64,000 nucleotides of DNA from Ailurus styani (Eukaryota; Chordata; Mammalia; Carnivora; Ailuridae): the NCBI GenBank assembly GCA_002007465.1, contig LNAC01000277.1, forward strand, positions 906,915-970,914, given 5' to 3'. The notes beneath the pieces were generated by a model that was not told the origin of the DNA, did not search any database, and saw only the letters and a program-made list of their open reading frames with translations. Made by a program: the position numbers and the translations under genes. Each line of letters starts with the position of its first letter. Position 1 is the stretch's first letter. This document shows positions 1-10,700 of the stretch, one piece after another.

Positions 1-626
1 CAAAGCAGAATGAAAGAAAACAGTCAGTGCTGGCCACCAGCCAAACCACCTCGCTCACCCTTGACGCAGCCACTGCCTGGGAAGGCAGGCCAACAGGGCC
101 GCAAGGGAGGAGGTGGTGTCCTCTGGGGTGAGCAGGTTTCTGGGGACCAGGAGGCGGGTGGTAAGGTGGGCCAGACGTGGGGAGTGTAGCTAGAGCTCCT
201 AGGGTGCTGGACAGGGAGGGCCGAGTGAGGAAGGGTGGTGGTGGGGTTGGCTGCAAGCAGGTGGCCTAAGACTTTGATCTCCAGCCTCTGGCCAAAAGGC
301 TGCTCTGTCCTTGGCACCACCAGGTACGCAGGAATGCTTAGGGAATGACAGACTGGGTGAGCTCACTCCACTGCTGAGCCTACAGCCCTTGAAGTCCAGA
401 GTTGAATTCATGCTTCAAAGAACTATCTTTTCTTGGGAAACACTGATAATCCAAACCACATCTAACCTCATTCCTCCCTTTGATAGGGTAACTGAGCTGG
501 TAGATCAGAGAACCAGAGAGTTAGCCCATCTGGAATTCAGCAGAGGTTGCAAATGGGCAGCCCTCGGGCTGGGTCCAGCCCACAGATGTGTGATGTGTTT
601 TGCTTGGCCTCCCAGAGGGTTGGTTG
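1..626. other. Unassigned noncoding DNA
   Basis: No gene is supported. Open frames are short (at most 127 codons, and the longest ends by reading through the GT repeat) and have no recognisable protein features. About 535-626 loosely resembles a degraded interspersed repeat, but I cannot name a family. Confidence 0.5.

Positions 627-629
<3 letters not shown>

Positions 630-674
<45 letters not shown>
630..674. repeat. (GT)n dinucleotide microsatellite
   Basis: About 22 uninterrupted GT units, followed by short TTTAG-type repetition. A run this long and pure is expected to vary in length between individuals. Confidence 0.95.
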
Positions 675-676
<2 letters not shown>

Positions 677-944
677 AAGCTTAGTTTAGTTTAGTTGCCA
701 AGGTTTTAAAATCACATAAGATCTAGATTGTCATCTCTTGAAATATTGTAACCTCCAGGAACTGTGGACCTCCATGGTGACAGCTGGCAGGAATGAGTGG
801 CAGCCAGCCCCTCAGAGGCTGTCTCCCATTCACTCCTATCCTATGGGCATGGGCATTCCAACCCCTGTATGACATGCCATCTGTGTAGACAAAAGAGAGA
901 AGTCAAGGTTGGCTGATAGGAACACTAAACTAACCTCAATGCAA
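675..944. other. Unassigned noncoding DNA
   Basis: Nothing recognisable beyond single-copy-looking sequence. No open frame of note. Confidence 0.4.
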
Positions 945-1058
945 TAAAGAGTTATTGAGCACCTACCATGTGTGTTTGGTTCTGGGCACACAGTGGAGTA
1001 CCAAAGGACTCAGTCTCTTTTCTAAAGAAACTTAGATTCTAGAAGAGTAGATGAATCA

Positions 1059-1059
<1 letters not shown>

Positions 1060-1100
<41 letters not shown>

Positions 1101-1135
1101 GAGGAAGAAAAAAAGAGAGGAAGAAAGAAAGAAAA
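1060..1135. repeat. (GAAA)n microsatellite
   Basis: Tetranucleotide GAAA units with a few GAGG and AAAAAG interruptions, ending at the target-site duplication of the SINE that follows. Confidence 0.9.
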
Positions 1136-1143
1136 AGATTACA

Positions 1144-1329
1144 GGGGCACATGGGTGGCTCAGTCATTAAGCATCTCTCTTCAGCTCAGGTCATGATCCC
1201 AGATTCCTGGGACAAAGCATCGACTCCCTGCTCAGCGGGAAGCCTGCTTCTCCCTCTCCCACTCCCCCTGCTGTCTCTCTCTCTGTCAAATAAATAAATA
1301 AAATCTTTTTTAAAAAGGGGGGGAGGGGG
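1144..1329 (+). mobile_element. Can-SINE, full length
   Basis: Carnivore SINE with a tRNA-Lys-like head ('GGGGCACATGGGTGGCTCAG'), the 'GGTCATGATCCCA' body, a CT-rich stretch and an AATAAA-bearing tail. Can-SINEs are non-autonomous and are moved by LINE-1 machinery. A short target duplication, AGATTACA, flanks it at 1136-1143 and 1330-1337. Confidence 0.9.
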
Positions 1330-2152
1330 AGATTACAAGCAGTGATAATTATCCCAAAGGGACAAAATGAAAGAGGGGACTCGGTAGAGAATAACTTGGG
1401 GTAGGGAGTGCTTGCCTCAGATGGGGTGGTGGGGAAGCCCCGCTTAGGGATACATTTGTCAGCTAAGTCCTGAAGGATGAGGATCACTAAGGTGGATCAA
1501 AGACCTTCAGTGGGGCAGTGCTTGGGTTCTTTCAGGAGCTGAGAGAAGCCAGGGGTGAAGGGCGTTTAGGAGAGAAAGGCACACCTAAGGTTGGACAGGT
1601 GGGCAGTGGGCAGGACTTCCAAACCAAGTAAAGAGTTTCAGTTTCCCTCTGGATGCAGTGTGAAGCCATCAAATATTTAAGGCCAGAGAGATACACAGTT
1701 GGATTTCACAAAACCAGTCTTGTTATGGGTAAGGAACGCAGCCAGAGGTCTCATCAGGAGGCTACCGCGGGGCCGGGGGAGATGGGGGAGACAGTGGTGG
1801 CACAGCCAGCAGAGGAAAGAAGTGGATCCAGGTATGCTTTTGAGGAAGTTAATTCATAGCTGCTTTCGGGAGGAGGAGGCCCTGGAGACGCTATCAGTGG
1901 CTGTGTCAGAGGCAAGTTCATGGAAGATTTAGACAAGATTGCAGGGGATACTGAAGCCCCACCTTGGCTTCTTCCCAAGTGCAAGATGCTTTCACACGAG
2001 GTATGGCTTCCCTTGATAGCTGCATGCTACCTAAAGTGGCAAGCAGTTCATTGCAAATAGAAAATGTCTGAAAATTCTTGTAGATTTTGCATTTGAGTCT
2101 ATAATGTATCTGCTTTTGATCTGACCTTTAAAAATTGTAAATGATATAGGAT

Positions 2153-2178
2153 CAATAAACAAACAAACAAACAAATGA
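2153..2178. repeat. (AAAC)n short repeat
   Basis: About five to six AAAC units. This resembles an old poly-A tail, but no element body can be recognised upstream. Confidence 0.75.
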
Positions 2179-2225
2179 GAAAAAGAACCAAATGTCCCTT
2201 CTAGCATCCCTGGATAGAGCTCTCT

Positions 2226-2345
2226 TCAGTGATTCCCAACCTTGGCTACACACTGGAATCACTTGGGAAACTTTTAAAGATGCAGATGTCTAGGTCCCCT
2301 TCCCAGAGAGTCTGACTTAGCTGTTCTGGGATGTGACCTAGGCAC
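2226..2345 (+). mobile_element. MER5-type DNA transposon relic
   Basis: The start 'CAGTGATTCCCAACCTTGGCT', the 'GGAATCACTTGGGAAACTTTTAAA' segment and the following GATGCAGATGTCTAGG match the non-autonomous hAT element MER5A/B in order. The right end is interrupted by the SINE that follows, so the right terminal inverted repeat is not visible. Confidence 0.8.
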
Positions 2346-2350
2346 CTAGA

Positions 2351-2557
2351 ATTTTTTTTTTTTTTAGGATTTATTTATTTACCCTACAGAGAGAGAGAGA
2401 GCACAGGTAGGTGAGCATCCACGTGTGAGGAGGAGGAGGGGAAGAGAGAGAATCTCAAGCAGACTTCCCATCCAGCATGGAGCCAGACATGGGGCTTGAT
2501 CTCATGACCCTGAGATCATGACCTGAGCTGTGGTCAAGAGTTGGACATGGATGCCCC
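2351..2557 (-). mobile_element. Can-SINE, older copy
   Basis: Poly-T at 2352-2365, then 'GATTTATTTATTTA', a GA run, 'GATCATGACCTGAGCTG' and a degraded 'GGATGCCCCCC' head. Divergence from the tRNA-derived head is high. No clear target duplication is visible. Confidence 0.85.
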
Positions 2558-2687
2558 CCAGAAGTGGGTGTTTACAATATCTCCCCAGCATGCTGCCTCT
2601 CACCTGGTGACAGGTCTGATCCTAGGCCTCCTCTCAAAAGGTAGACATTGAGTCCTGGGCACTCGGGGATGGGGTAGAGGGTGAGCA

Positions 2688-2880
2688 AATTTGTTCTGTA
2701 GAGGGCCAAATAGTAAATACCTCCATGGGCCACACTGTCAAAACTATTCAACTCTGCCACTTTAGGGTGAATGTAGCCATAGACAATATGCAAATGAATG
2801 AACACAGCTCTGTGCCAATAAAACTTTATTTAAAAATGCAGTTGTGGGACTGGATTTGGGCATGGGACTACGGTCCTGCT
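2688..2880 (+). mobile_element. hAT-type DNA transposon relic
   Basis: Contains 'TGTAGAGGGCCAAATAGTAAAT', 'GCCATAGACAATATGCAAA' and 'CCAATAAAACTTTATTTA'. It is the same family as the complete copy at 26791-27015. Both ends are eroded, and no 8-bp target duplication can be seen. Confidence 0.75.
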
Positions 2881-3427
2881 GAGAGTAAGGTTCAACCTAG
2901 GATACTGGCCTAAGCCAGGCCTCCACTGAGTACCTGCCTACACCTTGTCCACTCGCAAGCATTGTTCACAGAGCCCAGGATACTCTGCTGTATGGTTGCT
3001 CTAGGCTGGGAAGTGAGGAGGGCTGAGACCCAGCTGGAGGAGGTGGAGGTGGAGGTGGTTTTTCTGGCTTCTCCTCCTTACAGAGATTCTGAGGGGTGTG
3101 GTTGGTGGGATCCCCCGGCCTGGGCATGTCTCCTAAGTGACAAGGTCAGCCAGGCTAGTACTGCAGGGGCGGTGATAGAGCCAGTGAGCTTGCTATTCAA
3201 ACCAAGTAGCTCATTCTTCTGGAAATTATCTTCATGGAAAATTTTGGAACATTATAAAGTCACTGAATACAGAAAGGAAAAAATAACAACTGAGTGAAAT
3301 GAATAGTGAGAAAGAGCCATCAGAGGTGCCAGAGGCAGGCTCTTGGCCTGGTAAAACACACTCAGCCTCAAACCCACAGAATAATTGCAGGAGTCAGGAA
3401 CCATGCACACTTAACCCTATGATTTCT
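2881..3427. other. Unassigned noncoding DNA
   Basis: Contains a short GGAGGT-rich stretch (about 3035-3060) but no recognisable gene or element. The 111-codon frame at 2962-3297 shows no domain-like sequence. Confidence 0.4.
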
Positions 3428-3443
3428 AAGAAATGAAATGCTT

Positions 3444-3692
3444 AGGGCACCTGGGTGGCTCAGTTGTTTAAGTGGCTGCCTTTGGCTCAGGTCATAATCC
3501 CAGGGTCCTGCAGGGAGCCTGCATCTTCCTCTCCCACTCCCCCTGCTTGTGTTCCCTCTTTCTGACAAATAAGTAAACAAAGTCTTAAAGAAAGAAAGAA
3601 AGAAAAAAGAAAGAAAGAAAGAAAGAAGAAAGAGAAAGAAAGGAAGGAAGGAAGGAAGGAAGGAAGGAAGGAAGGAAGGAAGGAAGAAAGAA

Positions 3693-3784
<92 letters not shown>
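3444..3784 (+). mobile_element. Can-SINE with a massively expanded tail
   Basis: The body at 3445-3590 has the GGGCACCTGGGTGGCTCAG head and the CTCCCCCTGCTTGTG stretch. The tail has become a GAAA/GGAA repeat of about 200 bp. A perfect 16-bp target duplication (AAGAAATGAAATGCTT) lies at 3428-3443 and again at 3785-3800, after the repeat. The microsatellite is therefore inside the insertion and derives from its A-tail. Confidence 0.92.
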
Positions 3785-3788
<4 letters not shown>

Positions 3789-3789
3789 A
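3588..3789. repeat. (GAAA)n(GGAA)n(GAAA)n compound microsatellite
   Basis: GAAA units with early irregularities, a block of about eleven GGAA units around 3640-3686, then more than 20 nearly pure GAAA units. The 134- and 150-codon minus-strand frames here are artefacts that translate to Ser/Phe/Leu repeats. Confidence 0.95.
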
Positions 3790-3884
3790 ATGAAATGCTT
3801 GACACAGAGAGAGAGGGCAATCCCTCAAGGTATGGGAATCCTCACTTGGGATCAGTGGCTGGGTCTTCCTGCTTGATATCACAT

Positions 3885-4608
3885 GTAGCAATAGTCCATT
3901 TATTTTTATTGCTGACTATTGTTCTATTATATGGATGCACACATATTATTGTGCCTCTGTTCTGCTGATGAACATTTGGCTTATTCCTATTTTCGGGCCT
4001 ATTATGAATGATGCTGTTTATACAAGTTTCCGTGAACATATTTTCTTAGGTAGATACCTAGTATTGGAATTTCTGGGTTATATAGCAAGTATATGTTCAA
4101 ATTTTTAAAAACTTGTCCAGCTATTCCCCAAAGTCCGGCTGTATAATTCTATATTTTCATGAGCAAAGTATGAAAATTCCAATTTCTATACATACTTACC
4201 AACACTTGGTGTTGTTACTCTTTGAAATTATAGCCATTTTAGTAGGTGTGGACTGGTAGCAGGTTGTGGTTTTAATTTGCATTTCCATAATGGCTAATCA
4301 AAATTATCAGCTTTCCCTGTGCTTATTAGTTATTTGTACTGATTATCTATGTAAATGTTTTTAAATTGGATTCCTTGGGGCACCTGGGTAGCTCAGTCAA
4401 TAAGGGTTTGCCTTCTGCTCAGGTCATGATCCCAGGGTCCTGGGATCGAGGCCCATATCTGGCTCCCTGGTTGCTGGGAGTCCAGCTTTTCCCTCTCCCA
4501 CTCCCTCTGCTTGTGTTCCCGCTCTCACATTCTCTCTCTCTGTCAAATAAATAAAATAAAATCTTTAAAAAGATAAATTGGGTTGCTTGTCCTCTTACTA
4601 TTGAGTTT
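3885..4608 (-). mobile_element. Ancient LINE-1 ORF2 3' region (host of the nested stack, part 1)
   Basis: Read on the minus strand it matches the degenerate end of LINE-1 ORF2. Plus-strand landmarks are 'TTATTGCTGACTATTGTTCTATTATATGG', 'CACTTGGTGTTGTTACTC' and 'TTTTAATTTGCATTTCC'. No frame is open. It continues at about 5453, 6724 and 14553 after younger insertions. Confidence 0.8.
4378..4573 (+). mobile_element. Can-SINE
   Basis: Complete head, body and A-rich tail. An imperfect 16-bp target duplication (TAAATTGGATTCCTTG / TAAATTGGGTTGCTTG) at 4362-4377 and 4574-4589 delimits it within the ancient LINE-1. Confidence 0.92.
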
Positions 4609-4623
4609 CTTTTTCACCTTTTC

Positions 4624-4830
4624 TTTTTTTTTTTTAAAGATTTTATTTATTCATTTGACACAGAGAGAGAGATTACAAGTAGGCAGAGAGGCAGGCAGAG
4701 AGAGAGGAGAGAGGAGGAAGCAGGTTCCCTGCTGAGCAGAGAGCCCGATGTGGGCCTCGATCCCAGGACCCTGGGATCATGACCTGAGCTGAAGGCAGTG
4801 GCTTTAACCCACTGAGCCACCCAGGCGCCC
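4624..4830 (-). mobile_element. Can-SINE, young mustelid-type copy
   Basis: Carries the AGGCAGAGAGGCAGGCAGAG block, a GAAGCAGG segment and a near-consensus 'GAGCCACCCAGGCGCCC' end. A perfect 10-bp target duplication, TCACCTTTTC, lies at 4614-4623 and 4831-4840. Confidence 0.95.
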
Positions 4831-5216
4831 TCACCTTTTCAAAGTTATAAAATATAGATAACAAAAAAATTACTGTTTTAACCATACAGTTGAAATTGTT
4901 GTGCAACCATCACTGACATCCATCTCCAGAGCTTTTTTCCATATTCCCAGTTGAAGCTCTGTACCCATTAAACACTGACTCCTCATTCATCCCTTTCCTC
5001 AGCTTCTGGCAACCACCATTCTGCTTTCTGTCTCTATGAATCTGGCTACTCTAGGAATCTCATATGAGTGGAATCATACAATACTTGTCCTTTTGTGGCT
5101 TATCTCACTTAACATAGCATCTTCAAGGATATCCACGTTGTGGCATGTGTTGGAATTTCTTTCCTTTTTAAGGCTAATAGCATTTCACTTTATCTACATG
5201 CTACATTTTCTTTATC

Positions 5217-5412
5217 TTTTTTTTTAAGATTTTATTTATTTATTTGACAAAGAGATAGAGAGCACAAGTAGACAGAACAACAGGCAGAGGGAGAAGGAGA
5301 AGCAGGCTCCCAGCTGGTCAGGGAGCCCAATGCGGGTCTCGGTCCCAGGACCCAGGGATCATGACCTGAGCCAAAGGCAGCCGCTTAATCAACTGAGCCA
5401 CCCAGGCGCCCC
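5217..5412 (-). mobile_element. Can-SINE
   Basis: Poly-T start, 'GATTTTATTTATTTATTTGAC' and 'GAGCCACCCAGGCGCCCC' at the end. A perfect 9-bp target duplication, TTCTTTATC, lies at 5208-5216 and 5413-5421. Confidence 0.93.
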
Positions 5413-5452
5413 TTCTTTATCCTTTATCCACTGATGGACACTTCAGTTACTT

Positions 5453-6343
5453 CTTACTGTTGAATTTTAAGAGTTCTTTATATATTCTGGATGTAGCCCA
5501 ATTTACCAGTATTTTTCTTTTATGGCTCACGTTATTTATTTCTTTTTATTTTTTATGATAGCTGGATCATGCTTTTGGTGATCCATTTATGAATCTTTCC
5601 CAAATCCTAAGTCAAAAAGATCTTCTTGTATGTTTTCTTCTGGAAGTTTTATAGGCTTAGCTCTTACATATTGGTCTATCATCCACTTTGAGTTAATTTT
5701 TGTGAATTGCATAAAGGTCTAAATTCATGTTTTTGCATTTTGCAATTGGCCCAGTGCCAATTCTTGAGAAGCCCATGCTTTCCCCCACTGAATTGCTTTG
5801 ACAGCTTTTGAAAATCAACTGACCAGGACGCCTAGGTGGCTCAGTTGGTTAAGCAGTTGCTTTCAGCTCAGGTCATGGTCCCAGGGTGGGATCGAGTCCC
5901 ATATCAGGCTCCTTGCTTGGCAGGAAGCCTGCTTCTCCCTCTGTCTCTGCCTGCCACTCTGCCTACTTGTGCTCTCTATCTCTCTGTCAAATACATACAT
6001 ACATACATAAATAAGAAAATCAACTGACCATATATGTAAGGGTTTATTTGTGGACTTTCTTTTCTGTTCTGTTCATCTGTATGTTCATCCTTATGCCAAT
6101 ACCATGTGCTCTCGACTGCTGTAGTTTTCATATAATAATTTTTAAGATTAAGCTTTATATAGCAAGTTTTGATATTTTCAAATTTACTTTGTCTGTTTTA
6201 GGACCTTCACATTTCCATACGAATGTTTGCGAACAAACAGAGTTTTGTCTCTTCCTTCCCAGTCTGTGTTCTTTTATTTGTCATGTCTTACTGCACTGGC
6301 TAAAACCTTCATATGAATAGAAGTGGTGAGAGCAGACTTTCTT
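5453..6343 (-). mobile_element. Ancient LINE-1 ORF2 (host, part 2)
   Basis: Continues the degenerate ORF2 on the minus strand. Landmarks are 'AAGAGTTCTTTATATATTCTGG', 'TTGAGTTAATTTTTGTG' and 'CCAGTGCCAATTCTTGAG'. All frames are broken. A young SINE interrupts it. Confidence 0.8.
5826..6014 (+). mobile_element. Can-SINE with perfect 16-bp target duplication
   Basis: Complete copy whose tail contains a CATA repeat (5990-6009). GAAAATCAACTGACCA flanks it exactly at 5810-5825 and 6015-6030. The identity of the duplication suggests a fairly recent insertion. Confidence 0.96.
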
Positions 6344-6360
6344 GCATTATTCCCAGCCTT

Positions 6361-6723
6361 TTTTCAACAATTTAAATTAACTATTTCATTTTTCTTCTTT
6401 CCTTACAAGTATGTTTTTTTCAATTAATTTTTCAATTAATTCCAGTATAGTTAACATACGGTGTTATATTAGTTTTAGGGGTGCAATATAGTGATTCAAC
6501 AATTCTAGACATGACTCAGTACTCATCATGATAAATGTAATCTTTAATCCCCATCATCTGTGCCATCCAGCCTCCCTCCCACCTCCCCTCCGGTGACCAT
6601 CCATTTGTTCTCTATAGTTAAGAGTGCTTTTTGGTTTGTCTCTTTTTTCCTTGTTTTGTTTCTTAAATTCCACATATGAGTGAAATCATATGGTACTTGT
6701 CTTTGACTGGCTTATTTTGCTTA
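6361..6723 (-). mobile_element. Truncated LINE-1 3' end
   Basis: 3' UTR and end of a carnivore LINE-1. Plus-strand landmarks are 'CAGTATAGTTAACATACGGTG', 'CCACATATGAGTGAAATCATATGG' and a closing TTAGCATTAT. A candidate target duplication (GCATTATTCCCAGCCTT / GCATTATTCCCAATCTT) lies at 6344-6360 and 6724-6740. Part of it resembles LINE-1 itself, so the exact right boundary is uncertain. Confidence 0.8.
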
Positions 6724-7464
6724 GCATTATTCCCAATCTTAAGGGGAAAGTATTCATTTTTTTGGCACTAACTATAAACTTAGCTGTGCCCTTTATCAGA
6801 TTGAGGAAGTTCTTTCTATACCTAGTTTCTCAAGAGTTTTCATCATTAATGAGCATTGGATTTAGTCAAATGCTCAGTCTGTTGTGATGGTCATGTCATC
6901 TTTTGTCCTGTCTTCTACTTACGTGTTACATGAATTATTTGATTTTAGGATGTTAAACCAATCTTGCATTCCTGGGATAAATCCCACTTGCCCAGGGTGT
7001 ATAATTCTTTTAGTATGTTTCTGGAATCAGTTAACTAATATTATGTTAAATATTTTCACATCTATTCATAAGGGATATCGGTTTATTTAGGTTTTTTTTC
7101 TTGTGATGTATTTATCTGGCTTTGGTACCAGATTAATACTGTCCTCAGTGAATTAGTTGTTTTCTCCTTCTATATTTTTCTGAAGAATTGTGTGTATTAT
7201 TGATATTTGTTTTTTAAATGTTTGATACAGTTTGCTAATAAAGCCATTTGACCATGAGCTTTACTTTATGGAATGATTTTTAGTTGCTCATTTAATTTTT
7301 TACATTTTATAATTCTATTAAGATTTTTAAAAATTTCTTCTTTAATCTGCTTTAATAATTTTTAGGAATTTAATAGTCATTCTATAGTTGGAATTTGACT
7401 ACTTCATGTAAATAATTTAATTTGTTTGTAGAAAGTTGTTCATAATGTTCCTTTAAAAGACTTT
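6724..7464 (-). mobile_element. Ancient LINE-1 ORF2 (host, part 3)
   Basis: Degenerate reverse-transcriptase region on the minus strand. 'TTGCATTCCTGGGATAAATCCCACTTG' on the plus strand is a typical ORF2 landmark. It is broken by the full-length LINE-1 that starts at about 7465. Confidence 0.8.
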
Positions 7465-7747
7465 ATTTAATTTTTTAATTTTTATTTTTAATTAACAAAA
7501 TGTGTATTCTTTGTTTCAGGGGTACAGGTCTGTGAATCATCTGTCTTACACAATTCACAGCATTCACCATAGCACATACCCTCCCCAATGTCCATTATCC
7601 AGCCATTCTATTCACCCCCCAACCCCCAGCAAACCTCAGTTGGTTTCCTGAGATAAGAGTCTCGTGATTTGTCTCCCTCCCTGGTCCCATCTTGTTTCAT
7701 TTTTCCCTCACTTCCCCCACGAACCCCAACCCTGCCTCTCAGACTCC
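7465..7747 (-). other. LINE-1 3' UTR
   Basis: Lies downstream (minus strand) of the ORF2 stop. The A-rich end is the T-rich plus-strand stretch at 7465-7500. No clean long poly-A survives, which fits an insertion that is not recent. Confidence 0.8.
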
Positions 7748-10700
7748 TCATATCAGAGAGATCATATGATAATTGTCTTTCTCTGATGGACTTATATTGC
7801 TTAGCATAATACCCTCTAGTTCATCCATATGATTGCAAATGGCAAGATTTCAGTTTTTTGATGGTTGCATAGTATTCCATTGTATATATATACCACTCTT
7901 TATCCATTCATCTATCGATGGCCATCTAGGCTCTTTCCATAGTTTGTCTATTGTGGACATTGCTGCTATAAACATCGGGGTCCGTGTGCTCCTTCAGATC
8001 ACTACATTTGTATCTTTAGGGTAAATACCCAGTAGTGTGATTGCTGGGTTGTAGGGTAGCTCTATTTTCAACTTTTTGAGGACCCTTCATACTGTTTTCC
8101 AGAGTGGCTGCACCAGCTTGCATTCCCACCAACAGTGTAGGAGGGTTCCCCTTTCTCCCCATCCTTGCCAACATCTATCATTTCCTGACTCGTTAATTTT
8201 AGCCATTCTGATCGGAGTGAGGAGGTATCTCACTGTGGTTTTGATTTGTATTTCCCATTAATTTTAGCCATTCTGATCGGAGTGAGGAGGTATCTCACTG
8301 TGGTTTTGATTTGTATTTCCCTGATGCTGAGTGATGTTGAGTACTTTTTCACGTGTCTGTTGGCTGTTTGGATGTCTTCTCTGCCAAAATGTCTGTTCAG
8401 GTCTTCTGCCCATTTCTTGATTGGATTCTTTGTTCTTTGGGTGTTGAGTTTGATAAGGTCTTTATAGATTTTGGAAACTAGCCCTTTATCTGATATGTCT
8501 TTTGTAAATAGTTTTTCCCATTCTGTCAGTTGTCTATTGGTTTTGTTGACTGTTTCCTTTGCTGTGCAAAAGACTTTGATCTTGATGAAGTCCCAATAGT
8601 TCATTTTTGCCCTTCCTTCCCTTGCCTTTGGTGATGTTTCTAGGGAGAAGTTGCTGTGGCTGAAGTCAAAGAGGTTGCTGCCTGTGTTCTCCTCAAGGGT
8701 TGTGATAGATTCCTGTCTCACATTGAGGTCTTTCATCCATTTTGAGTCTATTTTTGTGTGTGGTATAATAAGGAAATGGTCCAATTTCATTCCTCTGCTT
8801 ATGGCTGTCCAATTTTTCCAACACCATTTGTTGAAGAGACTGTCTTTTTTTCCATTGGACAGTCTTTCCTGCTTTGTTGAAGATAGAGTTGAGGGTCCAT
8901 TTCTGGGCTCTTTATTTTGTTCCATTGGTCTATCTGTCTGTTTTTGTGCCATTACCATACTTTCTTGATGATTACATCTTTGTAATAGAGCTTGAAGTCT
9001 GGAATTATAATGTCACCAACTTTGGCTTTCTTTTTCAACATTCCTCTGGCTATTTGGGGTCTTTTCTGGCTCCATATAAGTTTTAGGATTATTTGTTCCA
9101 TTTCTTTGAAATAAATTGCTGGTATTTTGATGGAGATTGCATTAAATGTGTAGATTGCTCTCGATAGCATAGACATTTTCACAATATTTGTTCTTCCAAT
9201 CCATGAGCATGGAACGTTTTTCCATCTCTTTGTGTCTTCCTCAATTTCTTTCATGAGTACTTTATAGTTTTCTGAGTACAGATTCTTTGCCTCTTTCATT
9301 GGGTTTATTTCTGGGTATCTCATGATTTTGGGTACAATTGTAAATGGGATCAACTCGTTAATTTCTCTTTCTTCTGTCTTGCTGTTGGTGTATAGAAATG
9401 CAACTGATTTCTGTGCATTGATTTTATATCCTGACACTACTGAATTCTTGTATGAGTTCTAGAAGTTTTGGAGTGGAGTCTTTTGGGTTTTCCACATAAA
9501 GTATCATATCATCTGTAAAGAGTGAGAATTTGACTTCTTTGCTCATTTGGATGCTTTTTATTTCTTTTTATTGTCTGATTGCTGAGGCTAGGACTTCTAG
9601 TATGATGTTGAAGAGCAGTGGTGATAGTGGACAGCCCTTCCATGTTTCTGACCTTAGGGGAAAAGCTCTGTTTTTCCCCATTGAGAATGATATTTGCTGT
9701 GGGTTTTTCATGGATGGCTTTTATGATATTGATAAATATGGTATGTACCCATATCCCTACACTGTGAAGAGTTTTGATCAAGAAAGGATGCTGTACTTTG
9801 TCAAATGCTTTTTCTATTGAGAGGATCATATGGTTCTTGTTCTTTCTTTTATTAATGTCTTGTATCACATTGATTGATTTGCAGATGTTGAACCAAACTT
9901 CAGCCCAGGAATAAATCCCACTTGGTCATGGTGAATAATCCTTTTAATGTACTGTTGGATCCTATTGGCTAGTATTTTGGTGAGAATTTCTGCGTCCATG
10001 TTCATCAGGGATATTTATGTCTCTAATTCTCCATTTTGATGGGGTCTTTGCCTGGTTTTGGGATCAAGGTAATGCTGGCCTCATAAAATGCGTTTGGAAG
10101 TTCTCCTTCCTTTCCTATTTTTTGGAACAGTTCCAGGAGAATAGGCATTAATTCTTTAAATGTTTGGTAGAATTCCTCTGGGAAGCCATCTGGCCCTGGG
10201 ATCTTGTTTTTTGGGAGATTTTTGATGACTGCTTCAATCTCCATACCGGCTATGGGTCTGTTCAGGTTTTCAATTTCTTCCTGGTTCAGTTTTGGTAGTT
10301 TATACGTCTCTAGAAATGCATCCATTTCTTCCAGATTGTCAAATTTCCTGGTGCATAGAAGCTTGTGATGTGTTCTTATAACTGTTTGTATTTCTTTGGT
10401 GTTGGTTGTGATCTCTCCTCTTTCATTCATGATTTTATTAATTTGAGTCCTTTCTCTTTTCTTTTTGATAAGTCTGGTCAGGGGTTTTTCAATTTTATAA
10501 ATTCTTTCAAAGAACAAGCTCCTAGTTTCGTTGATCTGTTCCCAAAGTTGGTTTCTATTTCATTGATTTCTGCTTTGATCTTTATTATTTCTCTTCTGCT
10601 GTGTTTAGGTTTTATTTGCTGTTCTTTCTCTAGCTCCTTTAGGTGTAGGGTTAGGTTTTGTATTTGAGACCTTTTTTGTTTCTTGAGAAAGGCTTGTATT

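Larger units (their letters stand above)
945..1990 (+). repeat. Ancient ~1 kb mammalian interspersed repeat, split by a SINE
   Basis: The order of phrases matches a widespread old mammalian repeat. It runs from a 'TTATTGAGCACCTACCATGTG' type start (about 949-972), through 'AACTTAGATTCTAGAAGAG' (1029-1047), a 'GAAGCCATCAAA' segment (1662-1674) and 'CAGGAGGCTACCG' (1755-1767), to 'TTTTGAGGAAGTTAATTCATAG' (1839-1859). Related pieces occur at about 27535-27830, 48450-48600 and 59570-60850. I cannot give the family name with confidence. A Can-SINE and a GAAA repeat sit inside it. Open frames here, such as 1653-1859, are chance. Confidence 0.5.
4609..5452 (-). mobile_element. Old LINE-1 3' fragment inserted into the ancient LINE-1
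   Basis: Minus-strand LINE-1 3' end with an old 3' UTR. Plus-strand landmarks are 'TTAACCATACAGTTGAAATTG', 'CTTCTGGCAACCACCATTCTG' and 'ATATGAGTGGAATCATACAATA'. A candidate imperfect target duplication (CTTACTATTGAGTTT / CTTACTGTTGAATTT) lies at 4593-4607 and 5453-5467. It hosts two later SINEs. Confidence 0.7.

Noticed and set aside
3368..3891. Minus-strand frames of 134-150 codons rich in Ser, Phe and Leu
   Set aside because: They are translations of the GAAA/GGAA microsatellite plus a SINE. There is no gene structure.
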